Origin: Defluviicoccus sp.
GTDB taxonomy: Bacteria > Pseudomonadota > Alphaproteobacteria > Rhodospirillales > Defluviicoccaceae
Direction: 5' to 3'
Length of the DNA stretch: 64,000 nt
NCBI GenBank assembly: GCA_029624735.1
Contig: JARSSM010000011.1
Location: 260,495 to 324,494, forward strand
In this document: positions 1 through 6,728 of the stretch, piece after piece
Layout of the letters: each line of letters opens with the position of its first letter
How positions within the stretch are numbered: position 1 is the stretch's first letter
Translations under genes and position numbers: made by a program
The notes under the pieces: generated by a model
Told to the model about the DNA's origin: nothing
What the model saw: the letters and a program-made list of their open reading frames with translations, nothing else
Database searches by the model: none

Positions 1-68
1 GGAAGACGAGTAAATATTAGGGGTGGCTTTTTCGCAGGTCCGTGCACGCCTACCCCTTTCGAGACGCC

Positions 69-803
69 CTACGATCGTCCCGCTAGCAAGCGCTCCACGA
101 ATGCCGGCACAACGCCGCTCGCCGGTCCGTAGAAAGCCTCCTCGAACAGCGTGGCGCCGGTTGAGGGCTCCAGGTTCAGTTCGACCGTGCGCGCGCGGGT
201 GTACATCCGCACGTGGCTGACGAAGCCGGCGGCCGGGTAGACCTGCCCGGAGGTGCCGATCGAGACGAACAAGCTGCATTGACTGAGTGCATCATAGATC
301 CGCTCCATTTCGAGCGGCATCTCGCCAAACCAGACAACATGCGGCCGTAGTGTGCCCTTACGGCCACAGCCAGCGCAGGTGTGCTCCAGGCTCAGGGCAT
401 CAGGCCACACGACCAGATGCTCGCACGCCTGGCAGCGCACCTTGTTCAGCTCCCCGTGCATGTGGATGATCTCGCGGCTGCCGGCGCGCTCGTGCAGATC
501 GTCGATGTTCTGGGTGACGAGCAGGACCTCGGCCGGCCACTCGGCCTCCAGGCGAGCAAGCGCGGCGTGCGCAGCGTTCGGTTGCACGGCGGGATCGCTC
601 AACTTTTCCCGCCTGGCGTTGTAGAACGCGTGCACGAGTTCGGGATCCCGCGCGAAGCCTTCCGGCGTCGCCACGTCCTCGAGGTTGACCCGCGACCAGA
701 TACCGTCGGCGCAGCGAAAGGTGTCGAGGCCCGATTCCTTGGAGATGCCGGCGCCGGTCAAGATGACGATGCTGCCCGGCCGTGTGCTGGTGTCGCTGCT
801 CAT
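69..803 (-). CDS. cobB: Sir2-family NAD-dependent protein deacylase (CobB type)
   Basis: Sirtuins remove acyl groups from lysines in the cytoplasm, consuming NAD+ and releasing nicotinamide and O-acyl-ADP-ribose. The 244-residue protein is the usual length for a bacterial class III enzyme. Visible motifs in order are the NAD-binding GAGIS near residue 17, TQNIDDLHERAG with the substrate-loop residues, the catalytic His in HMHGE, and a zinc ribbon of two Cys pairs (CQAC and CAGC). A FYNARR segment supplies the Tyr-x-x-Arg pair that in E. coli CobB gives desuccinylase as well as deacetylase activity, so a dual role is likely. It diverges from the phosphatase gene at 863. Family assignment is secure; substrate preference is inferred. 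Confidence 0.93.
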   Translation of the reverse strand: MSSDTSTRPGSIVILTGAGISKESGLDTFRCADGIWSRVNLEDVATPEGFARDPELVHAFYNARREKLSDPAVQPNAAHAALARLEAEWPAEVLLVTQNIDDLHERAGSREIIHMHGELNKVRCQACEHLVVWPDALSLEHTCAGCGRKGTLRPHVVWFGEMPLEMERIYDALSQCSLFVSIGTSGQVYPAAGFVSHVRMYTRARTVELNLEPSTGATLFEEAFYGPASGVVPAFVERLLAGRS

Positions 804-862
804 GCCCGTTCCTCCCGCCGCAAATTGCCGCCCGGCGGGAATAGCCTAAGGGAGAATCCGCG

Positions 863-1357
863 TTGGTCAACGTTCTGTTCGTCTGCCTCGGCAACATCTG
901 CCGCTCACCGGCAGCGGAAGGCGTGTTCCATGCCTTGGTTGACCGGCACGGTCTCGCGCACAAGGTGACGACCGACAGTGCCGGCACCAGCGCCTGGAAC
1001 ATCGGCCAGCCGCCCGATCCCCGCGCGCAGGCGGAAGCGCTGAGGCGCGGGATCGATCTGTCAGGGCTGCGGGCGCGCCAGGCCGGGCCCGAGGATTTCC
1101 ACCGCTTCGACTACCTCCTGGCGATGGACCAGCGCAACCTTGCCGCACTCGCCAACTTCTGTCCGAGAGGCCGTGAACCGCGGCTGCGCCTGTTCCTCGA
1201 TTTCGCGCCCGATGCCGGGCACCGCGAGGTCGCCGATCCCTATTCCCTCGGGCCGGAAGCCTTCCGCCACATGTTCCAGCTGATCGAAACCGGTGCCCAA
1301 GGGCTGTTGCGCCACATCGTCCGCCACGATCTTGATGGTAAGGATTTGAGCGCATGA
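863..1357 (+). CDS. Low molecular weight protein-tyrosine phosphatase
   Basis: This 164-residue cytoplasmic phosphatase belongs to the arsenate-reductase-like low-molecular-weight PTP family. The P-loop CLGNICRSP lies at residues 7-15 and holds the nucleophilic Cys and the phosphate-binding Arg. The general-acid Asp is in the ADPYSLG segment near residue 125, the normal place. The start is a TTG at 863, chosen because AAGGGAG lies just upstream and the P-loop begins seven residues in, as in homologues. The stop overlaps the next gene by 4 bp (ATGA), so the two are probably translationally coupled. Such enzymes often control exopolysaccharide export kinases, but no partner kinase is seen here. 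Confidence 0.92.
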   Translation: MVNVLFVCLGNICRSPAAEGVFHALVDRHGLAHKVTTDSAGTSAWNIGQPPDPRAQAEALRRGIDLSGLRARQAGPEDFHRFDYLLAMDQRNLAALANFCPRGREPRLRLFLDFAPDAGHREVADPYSLGPEAFRHMFQLIETGAQGLLRHIVRHDLDGKDLSA

Positions 1358-2028
1358 CCGCCACCGCGCCCGGCCTTGTCATCTTCGACTGCGACGGCGT
1401 GCTCGTCGATTCCGAACCGATCGCGGCTGCCGTCATTGCGGCGGCCGTCAGCGAACTGGGCTTGGCGATGACTGCCGCCGACTGCCTGCGCCGCTTCACC
1501 GGCATCGCCATGTCGGCGGTGATCGCTGCGATCGAGGCGGACCTGGGCCGGCCAGTCCCGGCAGATTTCATCGCCCGCGTCCGCGAACAAGACTTCGCGG
1601 CGTTCCGCCGCTCGTTGCAGCCGATCGCCGGCGTTGCGGCAGTGGTGAGCGCGCTCGCGCTGCCAAAGTGCGTCGCCTCGTCCGGCGCGCCGGAAAAGAT
1701 CCGCTTCACCCTCGGCCTCACCCACCTCCTGCCGCTGTTCGAGCCGCACCTCTTCTCCGCGCACATGGTCCGCCATGGCAAGCCGGCGCCGGACCTGTTC
1801 CTGTTTGCCGCCCGCGCAATGGAGGTGGCTCCCGAAGCATGCGTCGTCGTCGAGGATTCGGAAGCCGGCACCCGCGCCGCCCGCGCCGCCGGCATGCGGG
1901 CGCTGGGGTTCGTCGGCGGCGGTCACTGTGGGCCGGACCACGCGCGGCTGTTGCGGTCAGCCGGTGCCAATGCCGTGTTCCGCCACATGGCCGACCTGCC
2001 AGGGCTCCTGACGGCGCATGCGGGTTGA
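1354..2028 (+). CDS. HAD-superfamily hydrolase, beta-phosphoglucomutase/phosphatase-like
   Basis: A 224-residue HAD subfamily IA protein. Motif I is FDCDGVLVDSE near residue 10, with both catalytic Asp residues. The following segment is a helical cap of the phosphoglycolate phosphatase/beta-phosphoglucomutase type. Motif III is the Lys in GKPAPDLF and motif IV is the acidic VVEDSEAG. Members dephosphorylate small sugar phosphates; the substrate cannot be read from sequence. The start ATG overlaps the phosphatase stop (ATGA), suggesting a two-gene phosphatase operon. It ends 24 bp before the convergent rpoH stop, with only weak secondary structure between them. Confidence 0.88.
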   Translation: MTATAPGLVIFDCDGVLVDSEPIAAAVIAAAVSELGLAMTAADCLRRFTGIAMSAVIAAIEADLGRPVPADFIARVREQDFAAFRRSLQPIAGVAAVVSALALPKCVASSGAPEKIRFTLGLTHLLPLFEPHLFSAHMVRHGKPAPDLFLFAARAMEVAPEACVVVEDSEAGTRAARAAGMRALGFVGGGHCGPDHARLLRSAGANAVFRHMADLPGLLTAHAG

Positions 2029-2052
2029 CGGAGGCCGGGGGCTCCCTCGTCG

Positions 2053-2967
2053 TTAGAAGGAGTGGGCCAGCCGGCTCGAAATCAGGGCGTTGCGCACAGC
2101 CTTCTGCAGCTTTTCGAGCGCGCGAGCCTCGATCTGGCGCACCCGCTCGCGTGAGATGCCGAAACGCTGGCTCAAGGATTCCAGCGTCGTCGGCTCCTCC
2201 TTCAGGCGCCGCTCGGCAATGATCTGCCGCTCCCGTTCCGATAGCGTCTTGAGTGCGCCCGCGAGCAAGAGACGCCGGCCGTACGCCTCCTCATGGTCGG
2301 CCAAGCGGTCTTCATGGTTGTCGCCGCCGTCGACCAGCCAATCCTGCCACTCGCCCTCGCCCTCGTCATGGACGGGCGTGTTGAGCGACGCATCGGGGCT
2401 TGAGAGCCTGCGGTTCATCTGCACCACATCCTGCTCGGGCACGCCCAGACGGCGCGCGATGGCAGTGACGTGCGCCGCCGGCAGGTCGCCGTCGTCGATC
2501 GCCTGCATCTGACCCTTGAGCTTGCGCAGGTTGAAGAACAGCTTCTTTTGCGAGGCCGTCGTGCCGATCTTCACCAGCGACCAGGAGTGCAAGATGTATT
2601 CCTGGATCGCCGCGCGGATCCACCACATCGCGTAGGTGGCGAGCCGGAAACCGCGATCCGGGTCGAAGCGCAGCACCGCCTGCATCATGCCGACATTGCC
2701 TTCGGCGATCAGCTCGCCAAGCGGCAAACCGTAGCCGCGGTAGCCCAGCGCGATTTTCGCCACCAGCCGCAAATGGCTGGTGACGAGGCGATGTGCCGCC
2801 GCCTCGTCGGCGGTCTCAACCCACGTCTTGGCGAGCCGTAACTCCTCCTCCGCCTCCAGCATCGGGTACTTGCGGATGTGCTGCAAATAGCGCCCGAGGT
2901 TGCGTTCGGGCGTCAGGGCTGTTTCCGGTTCGCTCTTCGCCATCGCCGATGCTCGCTCAAGCTCCAT
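2053..2967 (-). CDS. rpoH: RNA polymerase heat-shock sigma factor RpoH (sigma-32)
   Basis: Sigma-32 directs RNA polymerase to heat-shock promoters. The 304-residue product has region 1.2 (LGRYLQHIRKYPMLEAEEE), region 2 with the core-binding and melting segment GNVGMMQAVLRFDPDRGFRLATYAMWWIR (given here as one domain near residues 75-135), the RpoH-specific box QKKLFFNLR near residue 140, and region 4 ending in a helix-turn-helix (FGISRERVRQIEARALEKL). The RpoH box separates it from RpoD and RpoS. Two ATG starts are possible: 2967, or 2943, which begins MAKSEPE and fits homologues slightly better. A sigma-70-like promoter lies upstream. Alphaproteobacteria often have two rpoH genes; which one this is cannot be told. 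Confidence 0.95.
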   Translation of the reverse strand: MELERASAMAKSEPETALTPERNLGRYLQHIRKYPMLEAEEELRLAKTWVETADEAAAHRLVTSHLRLVAKIALGYRGYGLPLGELIAEGNVGMMQAVLRFDPDRGFRLATYAMWWIRAAIQEYILHSWSLVKIGTTASQKKLFFNLRKLKGQMQAIDDGDLPAAHVTAIARRLGVPEQDVVQMNRRLSSPDASLNTPVHDEGEGEWQDWLVDGGDNHEDRLADHEEAYGRRLLLAGALKTLSERERQIIAERRLKEEPTTLESLSQRFGISRERVRQIEARALEKLQKAVRNALISSRLAHSF

Positions 2968-3031
2968 CCCGCGGTCGGCACCATCGGCATTCCTCGACCA
3001 CGATCGAGGCTAACCGCTGATGACTATTAGT

Positions 3032-3061
3032 AGCATAGCAGGAATCGTGCCGCTATGGCAA
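3032..3061 (-). promoter_or_regulatory. Putative sigma-70-type promoter of rpoH
   Basis: On the minus strand the -35 hexamer TTGCCA (3061-3056) and -10 hexamer TATGCT (3037-3032) are separated by 18 bp. The predicted transcription start is near 3025, about 58 nt before the first rpoH ATG. The -35 box begins 3 bp after the stop of the pseudouridine synthase gene, so rpoH can be transcribed on its own. Confidence 0.5.
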
Positions 3062-3063
3062 AT

Positions 3064-4074
3064 TTAGTGTACCTCTAAAACATCGACCAACGTCTTGATG
3101 TGTAATGGTAGAGGAGAGGTAAACGAAAGTTCATTGCCGGTTGCCGGATGGACGAAACCCAGCTCGAGCGCGTGCAGCGCCTGGCCGGCCAGTGCCTCGG
3201 CGGCATCGCGGACGTCTTGCGGGCAGCCGGCAGGGAGACGCGCGACGCCGCCGTAAACTCGGTCGCCAATCAGCGGATAGCCAATCGAAGCCATATGGAC
3301 GCGGATTTGGTGGGTGCGACCGGTTGCAAGCCTGCATTCGAGCAGGCTTGCAAGCTTGCCGTAGCGCTTGAGCGTCCGATAGCGCGTCTCGGCTGCCTTG
3401 CCGCCGCGCGCGACCGCTGCCATCTTCGTCGGCACCTGCGGCGAGCGGCCAATCGGATAATCGATGCGTCCCTCTGGCGGGACCGGCCCACCCCACACGA
3501 GCGCCCAATAGGCACGCTTGACGCTGTGCCGAGCGAACTGGCGCGCCAGATCGAGGTGAGCCAGATCGCTCTTCGCCACCACCAGGAGGCCGCTCGTGTC
3601 CTTATCCAGGCGGTGAACGATCCCCGGTCGCAGCGGGCTGCCGATCGAGGACAGCTGGCCTGGGCAATGGGCGAGGAGCGCATTGACGAGCGTGCCGTCC
3701 GCGTTGCCGGCGCCGGGGTGAACGACGAGGCCGGCAGGCTTGTCGAGCACAATGAGGTGCGCGTCCTCATAGACGATCGCAAGCGGCATCGCCTGTGCCG
3801 CCGGCGCCGTGGTCACGAACGGCGGAATTTCCGGCACCCGGACAACGAAGCACTCGCCGGCGCGAACCCGGTGGTCGGGCGCGAACATCGCTTCGCCTTC
3901 GCGTGAATGCACGTGGCCGCCCACGATCAAGAGCCGCACGCGGGCGCGCGAGAGGGCGGGCAGGGCGTCCGCGAGCAGGCGGTCGAGGCGCAGGCCGGCC
4001 TTGTCCGGCGCGACCACCACGGTGTAAGGGAGGTCGTCAATCAACGGCGGCGGTTCGGGCAGCGATGCAGGCAC
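3064..4074 (-). CDS. rluD: RluD/RluA-family 23S rRNA pseudouridine synthase
   Basis: Isomerises uridine to pseudouridine in RNA, probably in helix 69 of 23S rRNA. An N-terminal S4-like RNA-binding segment (AGLRLDRLLADALP, near residues 26-40) precedes the catalytic domain. That domain contains the family signature HRLDKDTSGLLVVAK with the catalytic Asp near residue 156, the RYR and GRTHQIRVHM motifs, and HALELGF-HP near the end. Length fits RluD (about 320-330). The annotated start is a GTG at 4074 that overlaps the divergent gene at 4065 by 10 bp. A GTG at 4020, just before VVAPDKAGLRLDR, also fits the family and would leave 44 bp for divergent promoters. Confidence 0.88.
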   Translation of the reverse strand: MPASLPEPPPLIDDLPYTVVVAPDKAGLRLDRLLADALPALSRARVRLLIVGGHVHSREGEAMFAPDHRVRAGECFVVRVPEIPPFVTTAPAAQAMPLAIVYEDAHLIVLDKPAGLVVHPGAGNADGTLVNALLAHCPGQLSSIGSPLRPGIVHRLDKDTSGLLVVAKSDLAHLDLARQFARHSVKRAYWALVWGGPVPPEGRIDYPIGRSPQVPTKMAAVARGGKAAETRYRTLKRYGKLASLLECRLATGRTHQIRVHMASIGYPLIGDRVYGGVARLPAGCPQDVRDAAEALAGQALHALELGFVHPATGNELSFTSPLPLHIKTLVDVLEVH

Positions 4075-4490
4075 TGAAAGGTCTCGTCTACGGGATGGGG
4101 GTCCTGATCGTCATCGCCTTCATTCTCTTGGGCTTCGGCTTCTACATGCGCATTACGAACCCAGAGTTTCGGCTTTTCAAGGCCCGCGACGCTGCCGTCG
4201 CCACCTCGCCCGTGCCGCACGATGCAACGACCGGGGCCGCCCTGCCAGCCGCCACACCGTTGCCTAGCGCCGCCACACCGTTGCCGGCCGCCGAACCGTT
4301 GCCAGCCGCCGGCGCTCAAGGTTTCGGCGATGTCCTGATCCAGCTGCCGGCGGGGTGCACCCCCATCGAAATGCATCCAGACGGCCCTTTGCTGTATCTC
4401 CGCACCGGGCCGGCCGGCACCTGCGCGCGGATCTGGCTGATCGAGGTGCGCACCGGCCGTCTGCTCGGCAGCCTCCGCTTCGAGCCATGA
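4065..4490 (+). CDS. Single-pass membrane protein with Pro-Ala linker, unknown function
   Basis: This 141-residue protein is not recognised as a known family. It has an N-terminal transmembrane helix at about residues 8-30 (VYGMGVLIVIAFILLGFGF), then a low-complexity linker in which PLPAA-like units repeat, and a C-terminal globular segment of about 55 residues with two Cys (PAGCTP and GTCARIW). That layout suggests a membrane anchor displaying a small domain in the periplasm. Its stop overlaps the JAMM peptidase start (ATGA), so it sits first in a three-gene operon. The JAMM protein or the GalT-like protein could be a functional partner, but nothing in the sequence proves it. Confidence 0.75.
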   Translation: MQALKGLVYGMGVLIVIAFILLGFGFYMRITNPEFRLFKARDAAVATSPVPHDATTGAALPAATPLPSAATPLPAAEPLPAAGAQGFGDVLIQLPAGCTPIEMHPDGPLLYLRTGPAGTCARIWLIEVRTGRLLGSLRFEP

Positions 4491-4981
4491 TCATCCTGCC
4501 CGATCCGCTCCGTCGCGCGCTCATCGACGCCGCCGTTGCCGCCCGGCCGCACGAATGCTGCGGCCTCCTCGTCGGCCGCACGGTCGATGAAACGACGACC
4601 GTCATCGACCGCATCGCCCCCAGCCGCAACGTCACGCTGGGAGCCGCCGCCTCCTCGTTCGAGATTGACCCGCAGCTGCGCTTATCCCTGATGCGCAGCT
4701 TGCACGGCTCGGGAGAGGCGATCATCGGCCACTACCATTCGCATCCGCGGACCACGGCCGAGCCATCCGCGCGCGACTTGAGCCGGGTCTACGAACCGGA
4801 CCTCGTATGGCTGATCATCGGCCTCGGTTCCGGCAGCGGACCGGACCTCCGCGCCTGGCGCTATGATCAGGAAGCGGCCGGATTCGCGCCACTTCCGATC
4901 GCAAGCGCAGCCCAGACGAAGCCGCCCATGACCGCACACGACCAGAAGCCGGGAGCCGAACCGCCATGCCGCCGGAGCTGA
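4487..4981 (+). CDS. JAMM/MPN+ (Mov34) family zinc metallopeptidase
   Basis: A 164-residue cytoplasmic JAMM domain protein of the Mec/RadC-like bacterial type, comparable to enzymes that cleave ubiquitin-like sulphur carriers or desulphurise cysteine adducts. The motif is complete: the general-base Glu in RPHECCGLLVG near residue 24, then HSH followed after seven residues by S-x-x-D (HSHPRTTAEPSARD, residues about 83-96). The start ATG at 4487 overlaps the upstream stop by 4 bp; a longer in-frame extension upstream has no family resemblance and was not used. Its last 16 bp overlap the next gene. No ThiS/MoaD-like partner is encoded nearby, so the substrate is unknown. Confidence 0.85.
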   Translation: MIILPDPLRRALIDAAVAARPHECCGLLVGRTVDETTTVIDRIAPSRNVTLGAAASSFEIDPQLRLSLMRSLHGSGEAIIGHYHSHPRTTAEPSARDLSRVYEPDLVWLIIGLGSGSGPDLRAWRYDQEAAGFAPLPIASAAQTKPPMTAHDQKPGAEPPCRRS

Positions 4982-6360
4982 TCGCGCCCGCCACCTACCT
5001 CACCCGGATGGCGGACGGTACCGTCAAGCAGATCAACCCGTTCACCGGCACGGAAGTGTGGACGGTACCGGGCCGCGGCATCCGCCCGCTGGGCAGCCAC
5101 GAAGCCCCCGGCCGGCCGCTCGATCCGGCACAAGCGGACGCACACTGCGCCTTCTGTGCCAAGCGGCTCCTGGAGACGCCGCCGGAGAAGGCACGCCTGG
5201 TGCGGCGCAGTGCCGGCTTCGAGACGGTGCGCGATCTCAAGGCGGATGAACTGTTCTCGACCGAGTGGGTGTTCCGCCGGATCCCGAACCTGTTCGAGAT
5301 CGTCTCCTACGATTATTGGGCCAAGAATTATGGCTACCGCATGCCCGCGCCGCTGCAGGCGCGGCGCGATGCGTACGTGGCGAGCGAAGCCGGCCGCCGG
5401 CATGTGCGCGACCGCATCGAGTTCCGTCTCAAGCTGTCCGGCCTGGAGCCAGCCGCGATCGCTGCGATGGCCGATGCGGAGAAGATCGCGCTCGCCGATG
5501 CCTTCTTCGCCGGCGGCCACGAGCTGATCATCGCCAGGCGCCACTTCGAGGCCGGCGCCCAGCACGACAAGCAGCTGGTGAGCTCCGGCACCCTCACACC
5601 CGAGGAACACTACCAGTATTTTCGCTTCACCATCGAGGCGCTGCGCGACATTTATCTCGCTAACCGCTACGTGCGCTTCGCTGCCGTGTTCCAGAACTGG
5701 CTGCCGCCGGCCGGCGCCTCATTCGACCACCTGCACAAGCAACTGGTCGCGATTGACGACCGCGGCGCCTATAACGAACTCGAGATCCAGCTCGCGCGTG
5801 CCAATCCCAACATCTACAACGAGGCAGCGGTAAATTTCGCCGGCTACCGCAACCTTGTGTTCGCCGAGAACGAGCACGCGATCGCCTTTGCCGGCTTCGG
5901 CCACCGCTTCCCGACACTGGAAATCTATTCGAAGAGTGAGCGCTCGCAGCCCTGGAACCACTCAGCCGAGGAGTTGCGCGGCGTGTCGGACCTCGTGCAT
6001 GCCTGTCACGCGGCGATGGGAGCGGGCATACCGTGCAATGAGGAGTGGCACTACAAGCCGCCCGATGCCGACGTCGCCATGCCGTGGCGGGTGCAGATCA
6101 AGTGGCGCATCTCCAATCCGGCCGGCTTCGAAGGCGGCACCCACATCTACGTCAACACCATCGACCCCGAGGGCTTGCGCGACAAGGTGGTGCCACGGCT
6201 GTTCCAGCTCAAGAACGAGGGCCGGATTGCACCGATGAAGATCGCGTTCGAGTGCGATTGCGTGCCGAACTGCCTGAAGTACAATCCGGCCGTCCGCGCT
6301 GGCGCAGGGCGGGACCAAGCCTTCCCGCCACTCTCGGGCCAGGCGCGGGGGGATGGTTAG
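4966..6360 (+). CDS. GalT/HIT-fold nucleotidyltransferase-like protein (DUF4921-type)
   Basis: A 464-residue protein that looks like a distant galactose-1-phosphate uridylyltransferase of the HIT superfamily. The N-terminal half carries a Cys pair (HCAFCAK near residue 60) like the GalT zinc site. The centre has SFDHLHKQLVAIDD near residue 250, matching the H-x-H-x-Q active-site pattern, where the first His is the usual nucleotidyl acceptor. Near the end ECDCVPNC could bind another metal. I assign it to the DUF4921 type from memory of its length and conserved AVFQNWLPPAGAS segment; the substrate is unknown. It overlaps the JAMM gene by 16 bp and closes the operon. Confidence 0.75.
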   Translation: MPPELIAPATYLTRMADGTVKQINPFTGTEVWTVPGRGIRPLGSHEAPGRPLDPAQADAHCAFCAKRLLETPPEKARLVRRSAGFETVRDLKADELFSTEWVFRRIPNLFEIVSYDYWAKNYGYRMPAPLQARRDAYVASEAGRRHVRDRIEFRLKLSGLEPAAIAAMADAEKIALADAFFAGGHELIIARRHFEAGAQHDKQLVSSGTLTPEEHYQYFRFTIEALRDIYLANRYVRFAAVFQNWLPPAGASFDHLHKQLVAIDDRGAYNELEIQLARANPNIYNEAAVNFAGYRNLVFAENEHAIAFAGFGHRFPTLEIYSKSERSQPWNHSAEELRGVSDLVHACHAAMGAGIPCNEEWHYKPPDADVAMPWRVQIKWRISNPAGFEGGTHIYVNTIDPEGLRDKVVPRLFQLKNEGRIAPMKIAFECDCVPNCLKYNPAVRAGAGRDQAFPPLSGQARGDG

Positions 6361-6410
6361 GCCTGCGTCCGGATCGTCAGCGCCGCGCCGGCCCTTCCTT
6401 GAAGCGAGGC

Positions 6411-6440
6411 TTGATCCGGCCGCATCAGCGCTGATACATA
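6411..6440 (+). promoter_or_regulatory. Putative promoter of tRNA-Glu
   Basis: TTGATC (6411-6416) and TACATA (6435-6440) are separated by 18 bp. The predicted start near 6447 lies about 16 nt before the mature tRNA 5' end, a normal short leader. Confidence 0.5.
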
Positions 6441-6462
6441 CTTGGCTGCAGCGGCCAGCGAA

Positions 6463-6538
6463 GTCCCCTTCGTCTAGAGGCCCAGGACACCGCCCTCTCA
6501 CGGCGGCAACAGGGGTTCGAATCCCCTAGGGGACGCCA
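6463..6538 (+). tRNA. tRNA-Glu (anticodon CUC)
   Basis: A full cloverleaf can be drawn. The 7-bp acceptor stem GTCCCCT pairs with AGGGGAC. The anticodon stem CCGCC/GGCGG encloses loop CTCTCAC with anticodon CTC, and the T arm contains GGGGTTCGAATCCCC. The discriminator G is at 6535 and CCA is encoded at 6536-6538. It is on the opposite strand to the following phospholipase gene. Confidence 0.97.
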
Positions 6539-6680
6539 AGGACAGCAAGCGGCTGGCTTTTCCACGGCGGCGATTTCCGGCAGACCGGTTACCGAGTGAC
6601 CTCCAGCCAGGGGATCAGCCACCCGCTACCGGGTGGTGCGCGACGCGCGCGAACGGTTCGTCGCACTCCCGCTAATTAAC

Positions 6681-6719
6681 GGCTGCTTTAATAAGGCTCA
6701 GGCTTATTAAAGGATAGCC
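6681..6719. terminator. AT-rich perfect inverted repeat, probable bidirectional terminator
   Basis: CTTTAATAAG (6686-6695) and CTTATTAAAG (6703-6712) are perfect inverted copies around a 7-nt loop. GGCT at 6681-6684 can also pair with AGCC at 6716-6719. The stem is strikingly AT-rich for this genome. It lies between tRNA-Glu and the convergent phospholipase gene, 10 bp from that gene's stop. There is no long T-run, so the terminator call is tentative. Confidence 0.45.
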
Positions 6720-6728
6720 CGCTTCCCT

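Noticed and set aside
1..68. Gene fragment or terminator at the window start
   Set aside because: AGGGGTGGC and GCCTACCCCT could pair, but with a mismatch or bulge and a 20-nt loop; no convincing gene or terminator.
3320..3360. Direct repeat AGGCTTGCAAGC-like in the pseudouridine synthase gene as a mobile element scar
   Set aside because: The segment encodes conserved family residues (LLECRLATGRTHQIRV) in frame, so it is ordinary coding sequence.
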